DNA from: Thermoanaerobaculales bacterium
GTDB lineage: Bacteria > Acidobacteriota > Thermoanaerobaculia > Thermoanaerobaculales > Sulfomarinibacteraceae
Assembly: GCA_035358815.1 (NCBI GenBank)
Contig: DAOPQC010000003.1
Span: forward strand, 1-64,000
Length of the DNA: 64,000 nucleotides
Reading direction: 5' to 3'
Below are positions 1 through 8,101 of this stretch, piece after piece. The notes under the pieces are model-generated. The model worked only from the letters and a program-made list of their open reading frames with translations. It made no database searches and had not been told where the DNA came from. The position numbers and the translations under genes were made by a program. Positions within the stretch are counted from its first letter, which is position 1. Each line of letters opens with the position of its first letter.

Positions 1-1
1 C

Positions 2-2794
2 GACACCACGGTGGTCAACGACATCGACTACTACTACATGGTGCAGGCGCTCGGCGCCACCGACGCCTGCTTCGGGCCGGTCTCCAACTGCGAGACCGTG
101 ACCCCGGTGCCCTGCTTCACTCCGGACGCGCCGACGGGCTTGAACGCGTCACCGAACGGGGACAACCAGATCTGGCTGTCGTGGTCGAGCTCCGACCCGC
201 TGGCCACCAGCTTCAACGTCTACCGGGCAGTGGGCGCCTGCCCGCAGCCTGCGTACGAGCTGATCGCGACCGCCGTCGCGACCACCAACTACCTCGACGC
301 GCCGGTGTCGGGCGGCCTCACCTACTCCTACGTGGTGACGTCGAAGGACATGACCGGCGGCTGCGAGTCGGCGCCCGGCAACTGCGCCCAGGCCCAGACC
401 AACGGCGCCTGCTTCGAGCCGCCGACCTTCGCCGGCCTGCAGTCGGTGACCAACGCCGCCCAGACCACCTGCACCCTCGACCTGGGGTGGGACTCGGCGA
501 CCGCCTACTGCGGCGGACCGGCCACCTACAGCGTCTACCGCTCGACCACCCCCGGCTTCACGCCGGGCCCCGCCAACCGCATCGCGATCAACCTGACCGG
601 CACCGCCTACACCGACCCAGCCGACCTCTCCTACGGCGCCGTCTACTACTACGTGGTGCGGGCGACCGACGGCGGGAGCGGCGTGGCGGAGGACAACCTG
701 GTCGAGGTCTCGAGCTCGCCGACCGGGCCGATTGGCATCGGCACCTGGACCGACGACGCCGGCGACACCGGCGCCGCCAAGCTCACGCCGACCTCCCCCT
801 GGAGCGTGGCGACGAGCGGCGGCCACAACGGCCCCAAGGTCTACGCCACCGGCGACTACGGCGACGACACCTGCGCCGCCGCCACCAGCGAGGCGATGCA
901 CCTCGGCACCGGACCGCAGCTCACTTTCTGGTCCAAGTACGACATCGAGAGCGGCTACGACAAGGGCGAGGTCCAGGCCTCCACCGACGGCGGCTCGACC
1001 TGGGTCCGCGTCCCCGTCAACTACCCCGGCTACGCCGGCAATGCCATCGACGCCTGCGGTCTGCCCACCGGCAACTTCTTCACGGGCACCAATCTCACCT
1101 ACGCCCAGTACTCGGCCTCGCTCGCCACCTGGGCCAATCAGGACGTCTTGATCCGCTGGCTGCTGTCATCGGACGGCTACGTCACCGAGTCGGGCTGGTG
1201 GGTCGACGACATCGCCATCACCAACGTCGAGGTGCCGACATCCTGCGACAGCAACCCGTCGCCCTTCCCCGGCCCCTTCGCCAAGTCCACCCCGGCCGAC
1301 GGCGCCACCGGCCAGCCCACCGACGGGCTCACCCTGAGCTGGACCGCGGCCGCCGCCGCGACCGGCTTCGAGGTCTGCTTCGACGCCCTCGACAACGGGG
1401 TCTGCGACACCTCCTGGAGCAACGTCGGCAGTGCCATGAGCACCCAGGTCGGCGGCCTCACGGGCGGCACCACCTACTCGTGGCAGGTCCGGGCTTTCAA
1501 CTCGTACGGTTCGACCGAGGCCGACGAAGGGACCTGGTGGACCTTCACGACCGAGGGCCTGCCGCTGCCTGGCGCGTTCAGCAAGATCGCCCCGGCCAAC
1601 GGGGCCACCGGCCAGCTCAACGCTCTCACCCTGAGCTGGGGCGCGAGCGCCGACGCCACCGGCTTCGAGTACTGCGTCGACACCACCGTCAACGGCGCCT
1701 GCGACGGGACGTGGACGCCGATCGGCACCGACACCAGCGTGTACCTGAGCGGGCTCGTCGCGGGGACCTCCTACTCGTGGCAGGTGCGGGCAGTCAACGC
1801 CCAGGGGGACACAGAGGCCAACGGCGGCGTCTGGTGGACCTTCACCACCCTGCCGCTGCCGGGCGCGTTCAGCAAGAGCGCTCCGGCCAACGGCGCCACC
1901 GGACAGCCCACCAGCCTCAACCTGAGCTGGGGCTCGAGCACCGACGCCACCTCCTACGAGTACTGCATCGACACCAGCAACAACGGCGCCTGCAACGCCT
2001 CGTGGATCAGCGTGGGCGGCGCCACCGGCGCACCGCTCAGCGGGCTCTCCGCGGCGACCAGCTACTTCTGGCAGGTGCGCGCCGTCAACGGCCAGGGCGA
2101 CACAGAGGCCAATGGTGGCGCCTGGTGGACCTTCACGACCCAGCCGCTGCCGGGCGCCTTCAGCAAGACCGCTCCGGCCAACGGCGCCACCGGCTTGCCC
2201 ACCAGCCCCACCCTGAGCTGGGCCGTCAGCGCTGATGCCACGAGCTACGAGTACTGCGTCGACACCAGCAACAACAGCGCCTGCGACGGATCGTGGACGA
2301 CGACCGGATCCGGCACCAGCGCCGGCCTCTCCGGACTGGGCTACGCCACGACGTACTACTGGCAGGTCCGCGCGGTCAACGCCCAGGGCAGCACCCAGGC
2401 CAACGGCGGCGCCTGGTGGGCCTTCACCACCGAAGTGCCGATGCCCGGCGCCTTCAACAAGCTCACCCCGGCCGACGGCGCCACCGGCCAGCTCACCACC
2501 CTGACCCTGAGCTGGGGCGCGAGCGCCGACGTTGGCTACTATGAGTACTGCATCGACACGGCCGACAACGGCGTCTGCGACGGCTCATGGATCCAGTCCG
2601 GCGTCGTCACCAGCGTCCAGGTGACCGATCTCTCCGAGTGGACCGGCTACTTCTGGCAGGTGCGGGCGATCAACGGCCAGGGCTCGACCGACGCCGACGG
2701 CGGCGCCTGGTGGTGGTTCGTCACCACCCCGTACCTGTTCGGCGACGGCTTCGAGTCGGGCGACACCTCGCCGTGGACGACGACCGTGCCGTAG
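2..2794 (+). CDS. Secreted multi-domain protein with FN3-like tandem repeats (5' end outside window)
   Basis: The reading frame is open at the left edge, so the N terminus, including any signal peptide or catalytic domain, is missing. The visible 930 residues begin with two fibronectin-III-like domains. Next is a MAM/immune-inhibitor-A-like beta sandwich (about nt 750-1250), with motifs such as LTFWSKYDIE and WWVDDIAI. Five tandem copies of a roughly 95-residue domain follow, each opening near PGAFSK-x-x-PA-x-GATG and closing near YxWQVRAxNxxGxTxAxGGxWWxFTT. The protein ends in FGDGFESGDTSPWTTTVP, a tail shared with two other secreted proteins in the window. Cysteine pairs are frequent, as expected for an exported protein. 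A hairpin terminator follows the stop codon. A cell-surface, adhesin or protease-accessory role is likely, but no enzymatic motif is visible in this fragment. Confidence 0.8.
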   Translation, partial: DTTVVNDIDYYYMVQALGATDACFGPVSNCETVTPVPCFTPDAPTGLNASPNGDNQIWLSWSSSDPLATSFNVYRAVGACPQPAYELIATAVATTNYLDAPVSGGLTYSYVVTSKDMTGGCESAPGNCAQAQTNGACFEPPTFAGLQSVTNAAQTTCTLDLGWDSATAYCGGPATYSVYRSTTPGFTPGPANRIAINLTGTAYTDPADLSYGAVYYYVVRATDGGSGVAEDNLVEVSSSPTGPIGIGTWTDDAGDTGAAKLTPTSPWSVATSGGHNGPKVYATGDYGDDTCAAATSEAMHLGTGPQLTFWSKYDIESGYDKGEVQASTDGGSTWVRVPVNYPGYAGNAIDACGLPTGNFFTGTNLTYAQYSASLATWANQDVLIRWLLSSDGYVTESGWWVDDIAITNVEVPTSCDSNPSPFPGPFAKSTPADGATGQPTDGLTLSWTAAAAATGFEVCFDALDNGVCDTSWSNVGSAMSTQVGGLTGGTTYSWQVRAFNSYGSTEADEGTWWTFTTEGLPLPGAFSKIAPANGATGQLNALTLSWGASADATGFEYCVDTTVNGACDGTWTPIGTDTSVYLSGLVAGTSYSWQVRAVNAQGDTEANGGVWWTFTTLPLPGAFSKSAPANGATGQPTSLNLSWGSSTDATSYEYCIDTSNNGACNASWISVGGATGAPLSGLSAATSYFWQVRAVNGQGDTEANGGAWWTFTTQPLPGAFSKTAPANGATGLPTSPTLSWAVSADATSYEYCVDTSNNSACDGSWTTTGSGTSAGLSGLGYATTYYWQVRAVNAQGSTQANGGAWWAFTTEVPMPGAFNKLTPADGATGQLTTLTLSWGASADVGYYEYCIDTADNGVCDGSWIQSGVVTSVQVTDLSEWTGYFWQVRAINGQGSTDADGGAWWWFVTTPYLFGDGFESGDTSPWTTTVP

Positions 2795-2817
2795 ATTATC
2801 GCGATTGCGAACCACCA

Positions 2818-2845
2818 GGGGCGCCCCCCGGGGCGCCCCTTTTCT
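2818..2845 (+). terminator. Intrinsic terminator of the FN3-repeat gene
   Basis: An 8-bp GC stem (GGGGCGCC / GGCGCCCC) is followed directly by TTTTCT, 24 bases after the stop codon. A closely similar hairpin follows the BNR-like gene at 9313. Confidence 0.8.
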
Positions 2846-2871
2846 CGTGCCCGCAGAAATCGGTGCCAGAA

Positions 2872-3014
2872 ATCGGTGCCAGGCACCGAACTCCGCATCG
2901 GCACCGAACTCCGCATCAACCCAGCATCAGGAAATGGTGCCAGGCACCGAACTCCGCACATGTCTGTGCGCAGGGAATCGGTGCCAGACACCGAACTCCG
3001 CACATGTCTGTGCG
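2872..3014. repeat. Cluster of REP-like palindromic repeats
   Basis: Three full copies (about 2872-2896, 2935-2957 and 2979-3001) and one half copy (2899-2916) share the palindrome GGTGCCAGGCACC followed by GAACTCCGCA. The third copy has one change (CCAGACACC). Copies two and three are each followed by CATGTCTGTGCG, which forms a second small hairpin (CGCACA-TGTC-TGTGCG), so about 44 bases are tandemly duplicated. No coding signal is seen. The same unit recurs at 6086, 9374 and 9424. It looks like a REP/RAYT-type element, but no transposase is present in the window. Confidence 0.8.
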
Positions 3015-3118
3015 AAAACCGGTACTGCGCATTTTGCCACGCTTTCCAGCACTGCGGGTCGGGATACCCATTCAGCATTCTTCAAACGAAAAATTACATG
3101 AAAAACAATAAAAATCTA

Positions 3119-3147
3119 TTGACAATCATGAATTCCGAAGCTATGTT
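3119..3147 (+). promoter_or_regulatory. Consensus-like promoter with AT-rich upstream element
   Basis: TTGACA, a 17-base spacer and TATGTT precede the DUF2975-like gene. The 50 bases upstream are strongly A/T-rich in a GC-rich genome, resembling an UP element. Transcription would start near 3154, leaving a leader of about 45 bases. Confidence 0.7.
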
Positions 3148-3197
3148 GGCTTGCGACGCGGGGCCTCGAGGCGCCGCGGCCAACGGAGGCACGTGAC

Positions 3198-3749
3198 ATG
3201 GACTCTCTTCGCTTCCTCAACCCCCTCGAGAAGGCCCTGCGGTGTTACGCCGGCCTCGCCTTGGCCCTGTTTCTGTTCCAGCTGCTCGGGCTCGCGATGT
3301 ACCTGGTCAATGTCTGGCCGGGCATGCGAGGGACCGTGCCCACTGGGCAGAAGATCGTCGTCTGCATAGCCCTGCTGTTCGGGTTTGCCCGCTCGATGGT
3401 CTGGATCCGAATCTACTGGAACGGCGCGCGATCCCTCTCGATGCTGCGCACCGACGGCGACTCGCCGCACCTCGCGGACCGACTCGCTCCCCTGCTGCGG
3501 AGCCTGACCAGGTTTCTTGTCGCCAGCTGTGCCCTCGACGTGCTCTTCCTGCCGGCCTACTTTCTGACAGACACCTTCTGGCCGTTTCCCATGTCAGGCT
3601 GGCGACTCGGCGCTGTCGAGCTCGCGCGGTTGCTGTTCCCCCAGGCGTTCGGGATCGCGGCGCTCATCCTCGCCTACCTCACCTCGCAGTATGGCCAGCT
3701 GCTGCGCGAGCGCGGCGAGATGCAGCGCGACCTCGAGCTGACGGTGTGA
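3198..3749 (+). CDS. DUF2975-like four-helix membrane protein
   Basis: This 183-residue protein has about four hydrophobic segments (near residues 15-37, 51-70, 98-118 and 138-160) and no signal peptide. A membrane protein of this size followed at once by a short YozG-type HTH protein matches the DUF2975/YozG gene pair known from many bacteria, in which the membrane partner is of unknown function. The family assignment rests on topology and context and is not certain. The start is supported by GGAGG seven bases upstream and by the strong promoter at 3119. The downstream regulator begins 14 bases after the stop, so the two are probably one operon. Confidence 0.7.
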   Translation: MDSLRFLNPLEKALRCYAGLALALFLFQLLGLAMYLVNVWPGMRGTVPTGQKIVVCIALLFGFARSMVWIRIYWNGARSLSMLRTDGDSPHLADRLAPLLRSLTRFLVASCALDVLFLPAYFLTDTFWPFPMSGWRLGAVELARLLFPQAFGIAALILAYLTSQYGQLLRERGEMQRDLELTV

Positions 3750-3763
3750 GCGAGGGCTGCAGC

Positions 3764-3988
3764 ATGCCAATCGTCGTCAACCTCGACGTCCAGCTGGCCA
3801 GGCGCAAGATGCGGCTCAACGAGCTCTCGGAGCGGGTCGGCATCTCGGTGCAGAACCTGTCGGTGCTGAAGACCGGCAAGGCGCGAGCGATCCGGTTCTC
3901 CACCCTGGAGAGCCTGTGCGAGGCTCTCGACTGCACTCCGGGAGATCTCCTCGAATACCGCAGCACCGGCGATCGGCCTGACACCTGA
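3764..3988 (+). CDS. YozG-type Cro/CI-family HTH transcriptional regulator
   Basis: The 74-residue protein is almost entirely an XRE helix-turn-helix domain. MRLNELSERVGISVQNLSVLK forms the two-helix core, and ALDCTPGDLLEY is the typical closing helix of the small YozG-like regulators. It is read just downstream of the four-helix membrane protein, the usual arrangement for this pair, and probably regulates that operon. It is contained within a longer out-of-frame reading frame; the ATG at 3764 has GAGGG nine bases upstream. Confidence 0.85.
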   Translation: MPIVVNLDVQLARRKMRLNELSERVGISVQNLSVLKTGKARAIRFSTLESLCEALDCTPGDLLEYRSTGDRPDT

Positions 3989-4090
3989 AACGCCAGGGGG
4001 ATACGGAACCCGAGGGCGCGCGGCCTCGTTGTGTTTCAATGTGACCGGGCGCCAGCCGCGATGGAGAAGCCCGCCGCGGAGGAGCAGACG

Positions 4091-6043
4091 ATGGCCAACC
4101 TGAGCCGACACCGGGGCCTCCCTCCACACCTCGCTCTCGTTCTCCAACTCGTTGCCGCGGCCGCGATCGCGGGCTGCGCGTCCACACGTGGCACGCCCGC
4201 CGAACCAGCGTTTGCCGTCCCCGGCGGCGGTCTCGACGCCGGCCTGCGCAAGGCTGAAGCCACGCTCGAGGCCGAGCGGCAGCGGCTCCACATTCCCGGG
4301 CTGGCTTTCGTCGTCGTGCGCGGCGACGCGGAGGTGCTTGTCAAGGGGCTCGGCGAGCGCGACGTCGAGCGGCACCTTCCGGTCACCGCCGACACCGTCT
4401 TCCCCATCGGTTCGTGCACCAAGGCGTTCACGGCCCTGGCGGCTGCGATCGCCCAGGACCGCGGCCTCCTGACGCTGGACGACTCGCCCCACCTCTTCCT
4501 TCCCGACTTCCACATGGCCGACCCCGAGGCCAACGCCCTCGTCACCCTGCGCGACATGCTGGCGCACCGCACCGGCCTGCGCGCGTACGCCGACCTGGCC
4601 GCCGAGCCGGCCGTCCTCACGCGCGAGGAGTACCTGCGCGCCGCCGTCTCGGCCCGGCCGGCCGCCAGGCTGCGCGAGAGGTTCCAGTACTCGAACGCCA
4701 TGTACACCGCCGCCGGCGAGATCGTCGCCAGCGTGTACCACGCGAGCTGGGAGGAGGCCGTCACGCACAGCATCCTCGAGCCTGCCGGGATGAGCTCGAC
4801 CGTCACCTCGCTCGACGCCGCCGCCGGCCTGCCGGACCACGCCAAGGGCTACGAGTGGGGTGAGGGGGCCGCGGCCTGGACTGAGGCCGCCCCGCCGGCG
4901 AGCCTGCGGGCGATGGCCCCGGCCGGCGCCATCGCGTCGAGCGCCAGGGACATGGCGCGCTGGCTGCGCATGCTCCTCGACCGTGGCATGGTGGATGGCA
5001 CCCGGGTGGTCTCCGAGGGGGGCCTCACGGAGGTCACCACCCCACACATCCGGGTCAATGACTCCTTCTCCTACGCGCTCGGTTGGGCCACCTACGCCTG
5101 GAACGGCCACCCGGTGGTCGAGCACAATGGCGGCTCGACGGGTCTGAGCGCGGTCATGAGCTTCATGCCCGAGCACAACCTGGGCTTCGTGATCCTCGCC
5201 AACACCTCGCCGACCTCCCTCACCGCCATCGGCAGCGCGGGCAGGCTGCTGTGGCCGCTCCTGACCGGCGAGCCCGAGCGTTCCGCCCCTGGGCCCGGGC
5301 CGCAGGAGGAGGCCGCCGCGGCGCCCGCCGCCGCACCAGGCCCCGGCGCCACCGTTCTGCCGGCCGCATCCCAGCTGCTGGCGCGCATGGTCACCGCCGC
5401 CGGCGGAGAGCGCAACCTCCGCCGTCACACCTCGCTCGAGGCTCGCTACGCCAAGCGCTACGAGAACCACGGGGTCGAGTCCGACCTGGTGGTGCGTGCC
5501 CAGGCGCCCGACCGCCGCGAGGAGTCCGAGGCCTGGCGGGCCGCGGGCCGGGCCATCGCCACCCTGCGCTGGTGGTGCGACGGCGCGCGTGGCGCCCAGG
5601 AGACGAGCTTCGGCCAGGACCAGACCTGGGCCGCGGAGGAGCTCGAGCAGGCCCGGCGCGCCGCCGTCTTCCAGCCGCTGCTCGAGCTTCAGCGCCTCTA
5701 CCCTGCACTCGCCGTGACCGGCACGGCGACGGTCGGCGACGAGGAGGCCTACCTGCTCGAGGCCTCTGACCGCGGGCGCACGCGCGAGGTCCTCACCGTG
5801 TCGGCGCGGACGGGCCTGGTGCTGCGCCGGCAGACGGACCAGGAGACGACGACCTGGTCGGACTTCCGGATGGTCGACGGCGAAGCCGTTCCACACCGCG
5901 CCACGATCGAGGATTCCCTGGGCGAGACCACGCTCGAGCTGCGGTCGATCCGGTTCAACGTGCCGATCCCGGCTGTCGCCTTTGCGCCAGGCCCCCTTCA
6001 GCTCGAGGGGCCCGGCAGTGGGGTAGCGGTTCCGAGTAGGTGA
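4091..6043 (+). CDS. Serine beta-lactamase-family lipoprotein (class C / PBP-like hydrolase)
   Basis: The 650-residue protein starts with a signal peptide ending in a lipobox (A-I-A-G-C29). The beta-lactamase/DD-peptidase fold spans about residues 50-385 and all three catalytic motifs are present: S108-C-T-K111, Y200-S-N and H345-N-G-G. The C-terminal 200 residues (from about 435) are beta-rich and resemble periplasmic lipoprotein-sorting or DUF-type domains fused to this family. Substrates could be peptides, esters or cell-wall fragments; the fold alone does not prove antibiotic hydrolysis. An in-frame ATG at 4031 exists, but the ATG at 4091 sits behind GGAGG and directly begins the signal peptide. 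It probably faces the periplasm as a membrane-anchored enzyme. Confidence 0.85.
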   Translation: MANLSRHRGLPPHLALVLQLVAAAAIAGCASTRGTPAEPAFAVPGGGLDAGLRKAEATLEAERQRLHIPGLAFVVVRGDAEVLVKGLGERDVERHLPVTADTVFPIGSCTKAFTALAAAIAQDRGLLTLDDSPHLFLPDFHMADPEANALVTLRDMLAHRTGLRAYADLAAEPAVLTREEYLRAAVSARPAARLRERFQYSNAMYTAAGEIVASVYHASWEEAVTHSILEPAGMSSTVTSLDAAAGLPDHAKGYEWGEGAAAWTEAAPPASLRAMAPAGAIASSARDMARWLRMLLDRGMVDGTRVVSEGGLTEVTTPHIRVNDSFSYALGWATYAWNGHPVVEHNGGSTGLSAVMSFMPEHNLGFVILANTSPTSLTAIGSAGRLLWPLLTGEPERSAPGPGPQEEAAAAPAAAPGPGATVLPAASQLLARMVTAAGGERNLRRHTSLEARYAKRYENHGVESDLVVRAQAPDRREESEAWRAAGRAIATLRWWCDGARGAQETSFGQDQTWAAEELEQARRAAVFQPLLELQRLYPALAVTGTATVGDEEAYLLEASDRGRTREVLTVSARTGLVLRRQTDQETTTWSDFRMVDGEAVPHRATIEDSLGETTLELRSIRFNVPIPAVAFAPGPLQLEGPGSGVAVPSR

Positions 6044-6085
6044 AAAGAGCGGAATTCCGCACGTCCTCCTGAAGCGAGCCTGCAG

Positions 6086-6112
6086 AATCGGTGCCAGGCA
6101 CCGAACTCCGCA
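6086..6112. repeat. Single REP-like palindrome
   Basis: One complete copy of the GGTGCCAGGCACC + GAACTCCGCA unit lies 43 bases after the beta-lactamase-family gene, in the same orientation as the other copies. Confidence 0.8.
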
Positions 6113-6277
6113 TTCGATGTCGTGACGCTCCCCCCGAGAGCTCGTTGACTTCTCTGGCCCCAGGACCGACATTCCGTTCAGCCCAGCCACGCCCTCGAGC
6201 GCGCCGGAGCGTCCGGGAAGGCAAGGACAGGCCGCTCCTGGGGCCGGGCGCTCGCGGGCGAGCGGAGGGAGGCTGCC

Positions 6278-8086
6278 ATGTCAGCGCATCGGCCGTGCCG
6301 ACCGTTGTCGCTCGCGCTCGCGCTGATGGTGCACGGGGCGACGGCGGCAGTCCCAACGGCCGCGCTCGACGCATACCCCAAGACGACGCTAGCCGAGGAT
6401 GCGACCGCGACCTGGTGCGGCAGCTGCCCCGACTCCTACGAGGGGCTGGAGGCCGTCCACGCCGCCTTCCACCGCGGCGAGTTCGTGAGCGCCCGTTACT
6501 ACTCCACGAGCGGCGAGCTCGGCACGCCGGAGACCGAGGCCGCGATCCACGGCTACGGCGTCTTGGCCTTCCCGACCGTGATCTTCAACGGCCGTTCCAG
6601 GGTCGTCGGCGACATCATCGCGTCCGGCTCCTCGTACCTGCCGATCGTCGAGGCCGCCTCCTTCCAGCCGGCGCCGATCCGGATCGAGATCGACTCCTTC
6701 GACCCGGCCAGCGGCGACATCCAGGCGACCGTGACCATGTACTCCGAGACCGAAGCCCTGGCCGGCGATCACGTCCGCTTCCTGCTGCTCGAGGACGACC
6801 TGGACGCGAGGCACACCCACGTCACCCGTGACATCGTGACCGGCACGATCACGCTCTCCGGCGCCGGCAATGCCGCGGTCGTCAGCGCCGCCTTCGACGT
6901 CGACCCTGACTGGAACCAAGCCAACCTCCACGCCGTCGTGTTCGTCCAGCGCGCGGCCGGCCGGGAGGTGCTGCAGGCGGCCTCGAGCTACGGCGAGCCC
7001 GACGTCGCGGTGCGCGCCATGGTGCCCTTCGACAGGGTCACCATCGGCCCCTCATCGGGCACCCACGCGAGCCCGCCCTTCACGCTGATCAACGTGGGGC
7101 TCGCGGACAGCTTCACCGTCGGCCTCATCGTCGACAACGCTCCGCCGGGCTGGAGCGCGAGCCTCCGGGACGAGGCGGGCGGACACCACACCAGCCCTTG
7201 GAGCATCGTCCTCGGCCCCGAGGAGTCCACCGAGCTCTCGGTCGACGTGACGCCGGGCTCGCCCGGCTCCATGAGGCTTCACCTCGAGGTCAGCTCGCCC
7301 AACCTGACGAGGTCACTCGTCGTCCCGTTCACCCACGTCACCGACGACGCCGGCGTCCTGGTCGTCGACGACGACGGCAGCGAGGGCTACGAGAGCTACC
7401 TCGCCGCGGCCCTCGACGCCCTGGGCTGGTCGTACGCCGTGTGGGATCGGGCCGCCGCCGTGTTGCCCGGCGAGGTCCTGCAGGCCTACCCGCTGCTGAT
7501 CTGGCAGGCCGGCGAGTGCTACCCCACTCTCGACGCCGCCGATCGCGCCCTGCTGGTGGAGCACCTCGATGCCGGCGGGAGCCTGCTCCTGACCGGCCAG
7601 GACATCGCCTGGGACCTCAACGACTGGCTCAGCATCAACACCGACCCCGAGTTCTTCGAGGCCTACCTGCACTCAGCCTTCATCAGCCACGCCACCGGCA
7701 TCGTCGACCTGGACGGCGTCGCCGGCGACCCGATCGGCGACGGGCTCTCGCTCCGCATCGCCGGCGGCGACGGCGCCGGCAACCAGGAGCTTCAGGACGC
7801 GATTGCGCCCCGCGGCGCCGACGCGACCGCGATCTTGGGCTACCACGGTGACGGCGTCGCGGCGATCCGCGCCGCTCACGCCGCCAGCGGGGCCAGGGTC
7901 GTCTACCTGTCGTTCGGCTATGAGGCGATCGACAACGCCCTCGACCGCACCGAGCTGCTTGATCGCGCCCTCGAGTGGCTGACCCCCGAGGGCCTCCTCT
8001 ACCGGCGGCCCGCCGGCCGCCTCCTCCCCATCGGGCCCCCGAGGGCCGAGCTCTCGAGTGGCCGAGTGATCAAACCGGACCGTTGA
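6278..8086 (+). CDS. Secreted thioredoxin-like protein with C-terminal ThuA/GATase-like domain
   Basis: A signal peptide (residues 1 to about 24) is followed by a thioredoxin-like segment with C47-G-S-C50 preceded by W46, and by AFPTVIFNG, the cis-proline loop of thioredoxin folds. The middle (about 120-360) is beta-sandwich sequence of the Omp28 type. The last 220 residues (VLVVDDDGSEGYESYLAAAL onward) look like a Rossmann-type GATase/ThuA-like domain. The start has GGAGGGAGG just upstream. The BNR-like gene begins 15 bases downstream, so the two are probably cotranscribed. A redox role for the CxxC pair is plausible, but the substrate is unknown. Confidence 0.7.
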   Translation: MSAHRPCRPLSLALALMVHGATAAVPTAALDAYPKTTLAEDATATWCGSCPDSYEGLEAVHAAFHRGEFVSARYYSTSGELGTPETEAAIHGYGVLAFPTVIFNGRSRVVGDIIASGSSYLPIVEAASFQPAPIRIEIDSFDPASGDIQATVTMYSETEALAGDHVRFLLLEDDLDARHTHVTRDIVTGTITLSGAGNAAVVSAAFDVDPDWNQANLHAVVFVQRAAGREVLQAASSYGEPDVAVRAMVPFDRVTIGPSSGTHASPPFTLINVGLADSFTVGLIVDNAPPGWSASLRDEAGGHHTSPWSIVLGPEESTELSVDVTPGSPGSMRLHLEVSSPNLTRSLVVPFTHVTDDAGVLVVDDDGSEGYESYLAAALDALGWSYAVWDRAAAVLPGEVLQAYPLLIWQAGECYPTLDAADRALLVEHLDAGGSLLLTGQDIAWDLNDWLSINTDPEFFEAYLHSAFISHATGIVDLDGVAGDPIGDGLSLRIAGGDGAGNQELQDAIAPRGADATAILGYHGDGVAAIRAAHAASGARVVYLSFGYEAIDNALDRTELLDRALEWLTPEGLLYRRPAGRLLPIGPPRAELSSGRVIKPDR

Positions 8087-8101
8087 TCCCAGGAGGTACC
8101 C

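Noticed and set aside
2872..3014. Small peptide genes reading MPGTELR-type sequence
   Set aside because: The frames arise from the REP palindrome itself, occur in every copy and lack ribosome-binding sites.
3674..6190. 838-codon open frame on the minus strand opposite the beta-lactamase-family gene
   Set aside because: It runs through the REP unit and the HTH gene antisense and has no domain; a high-GC artefact.
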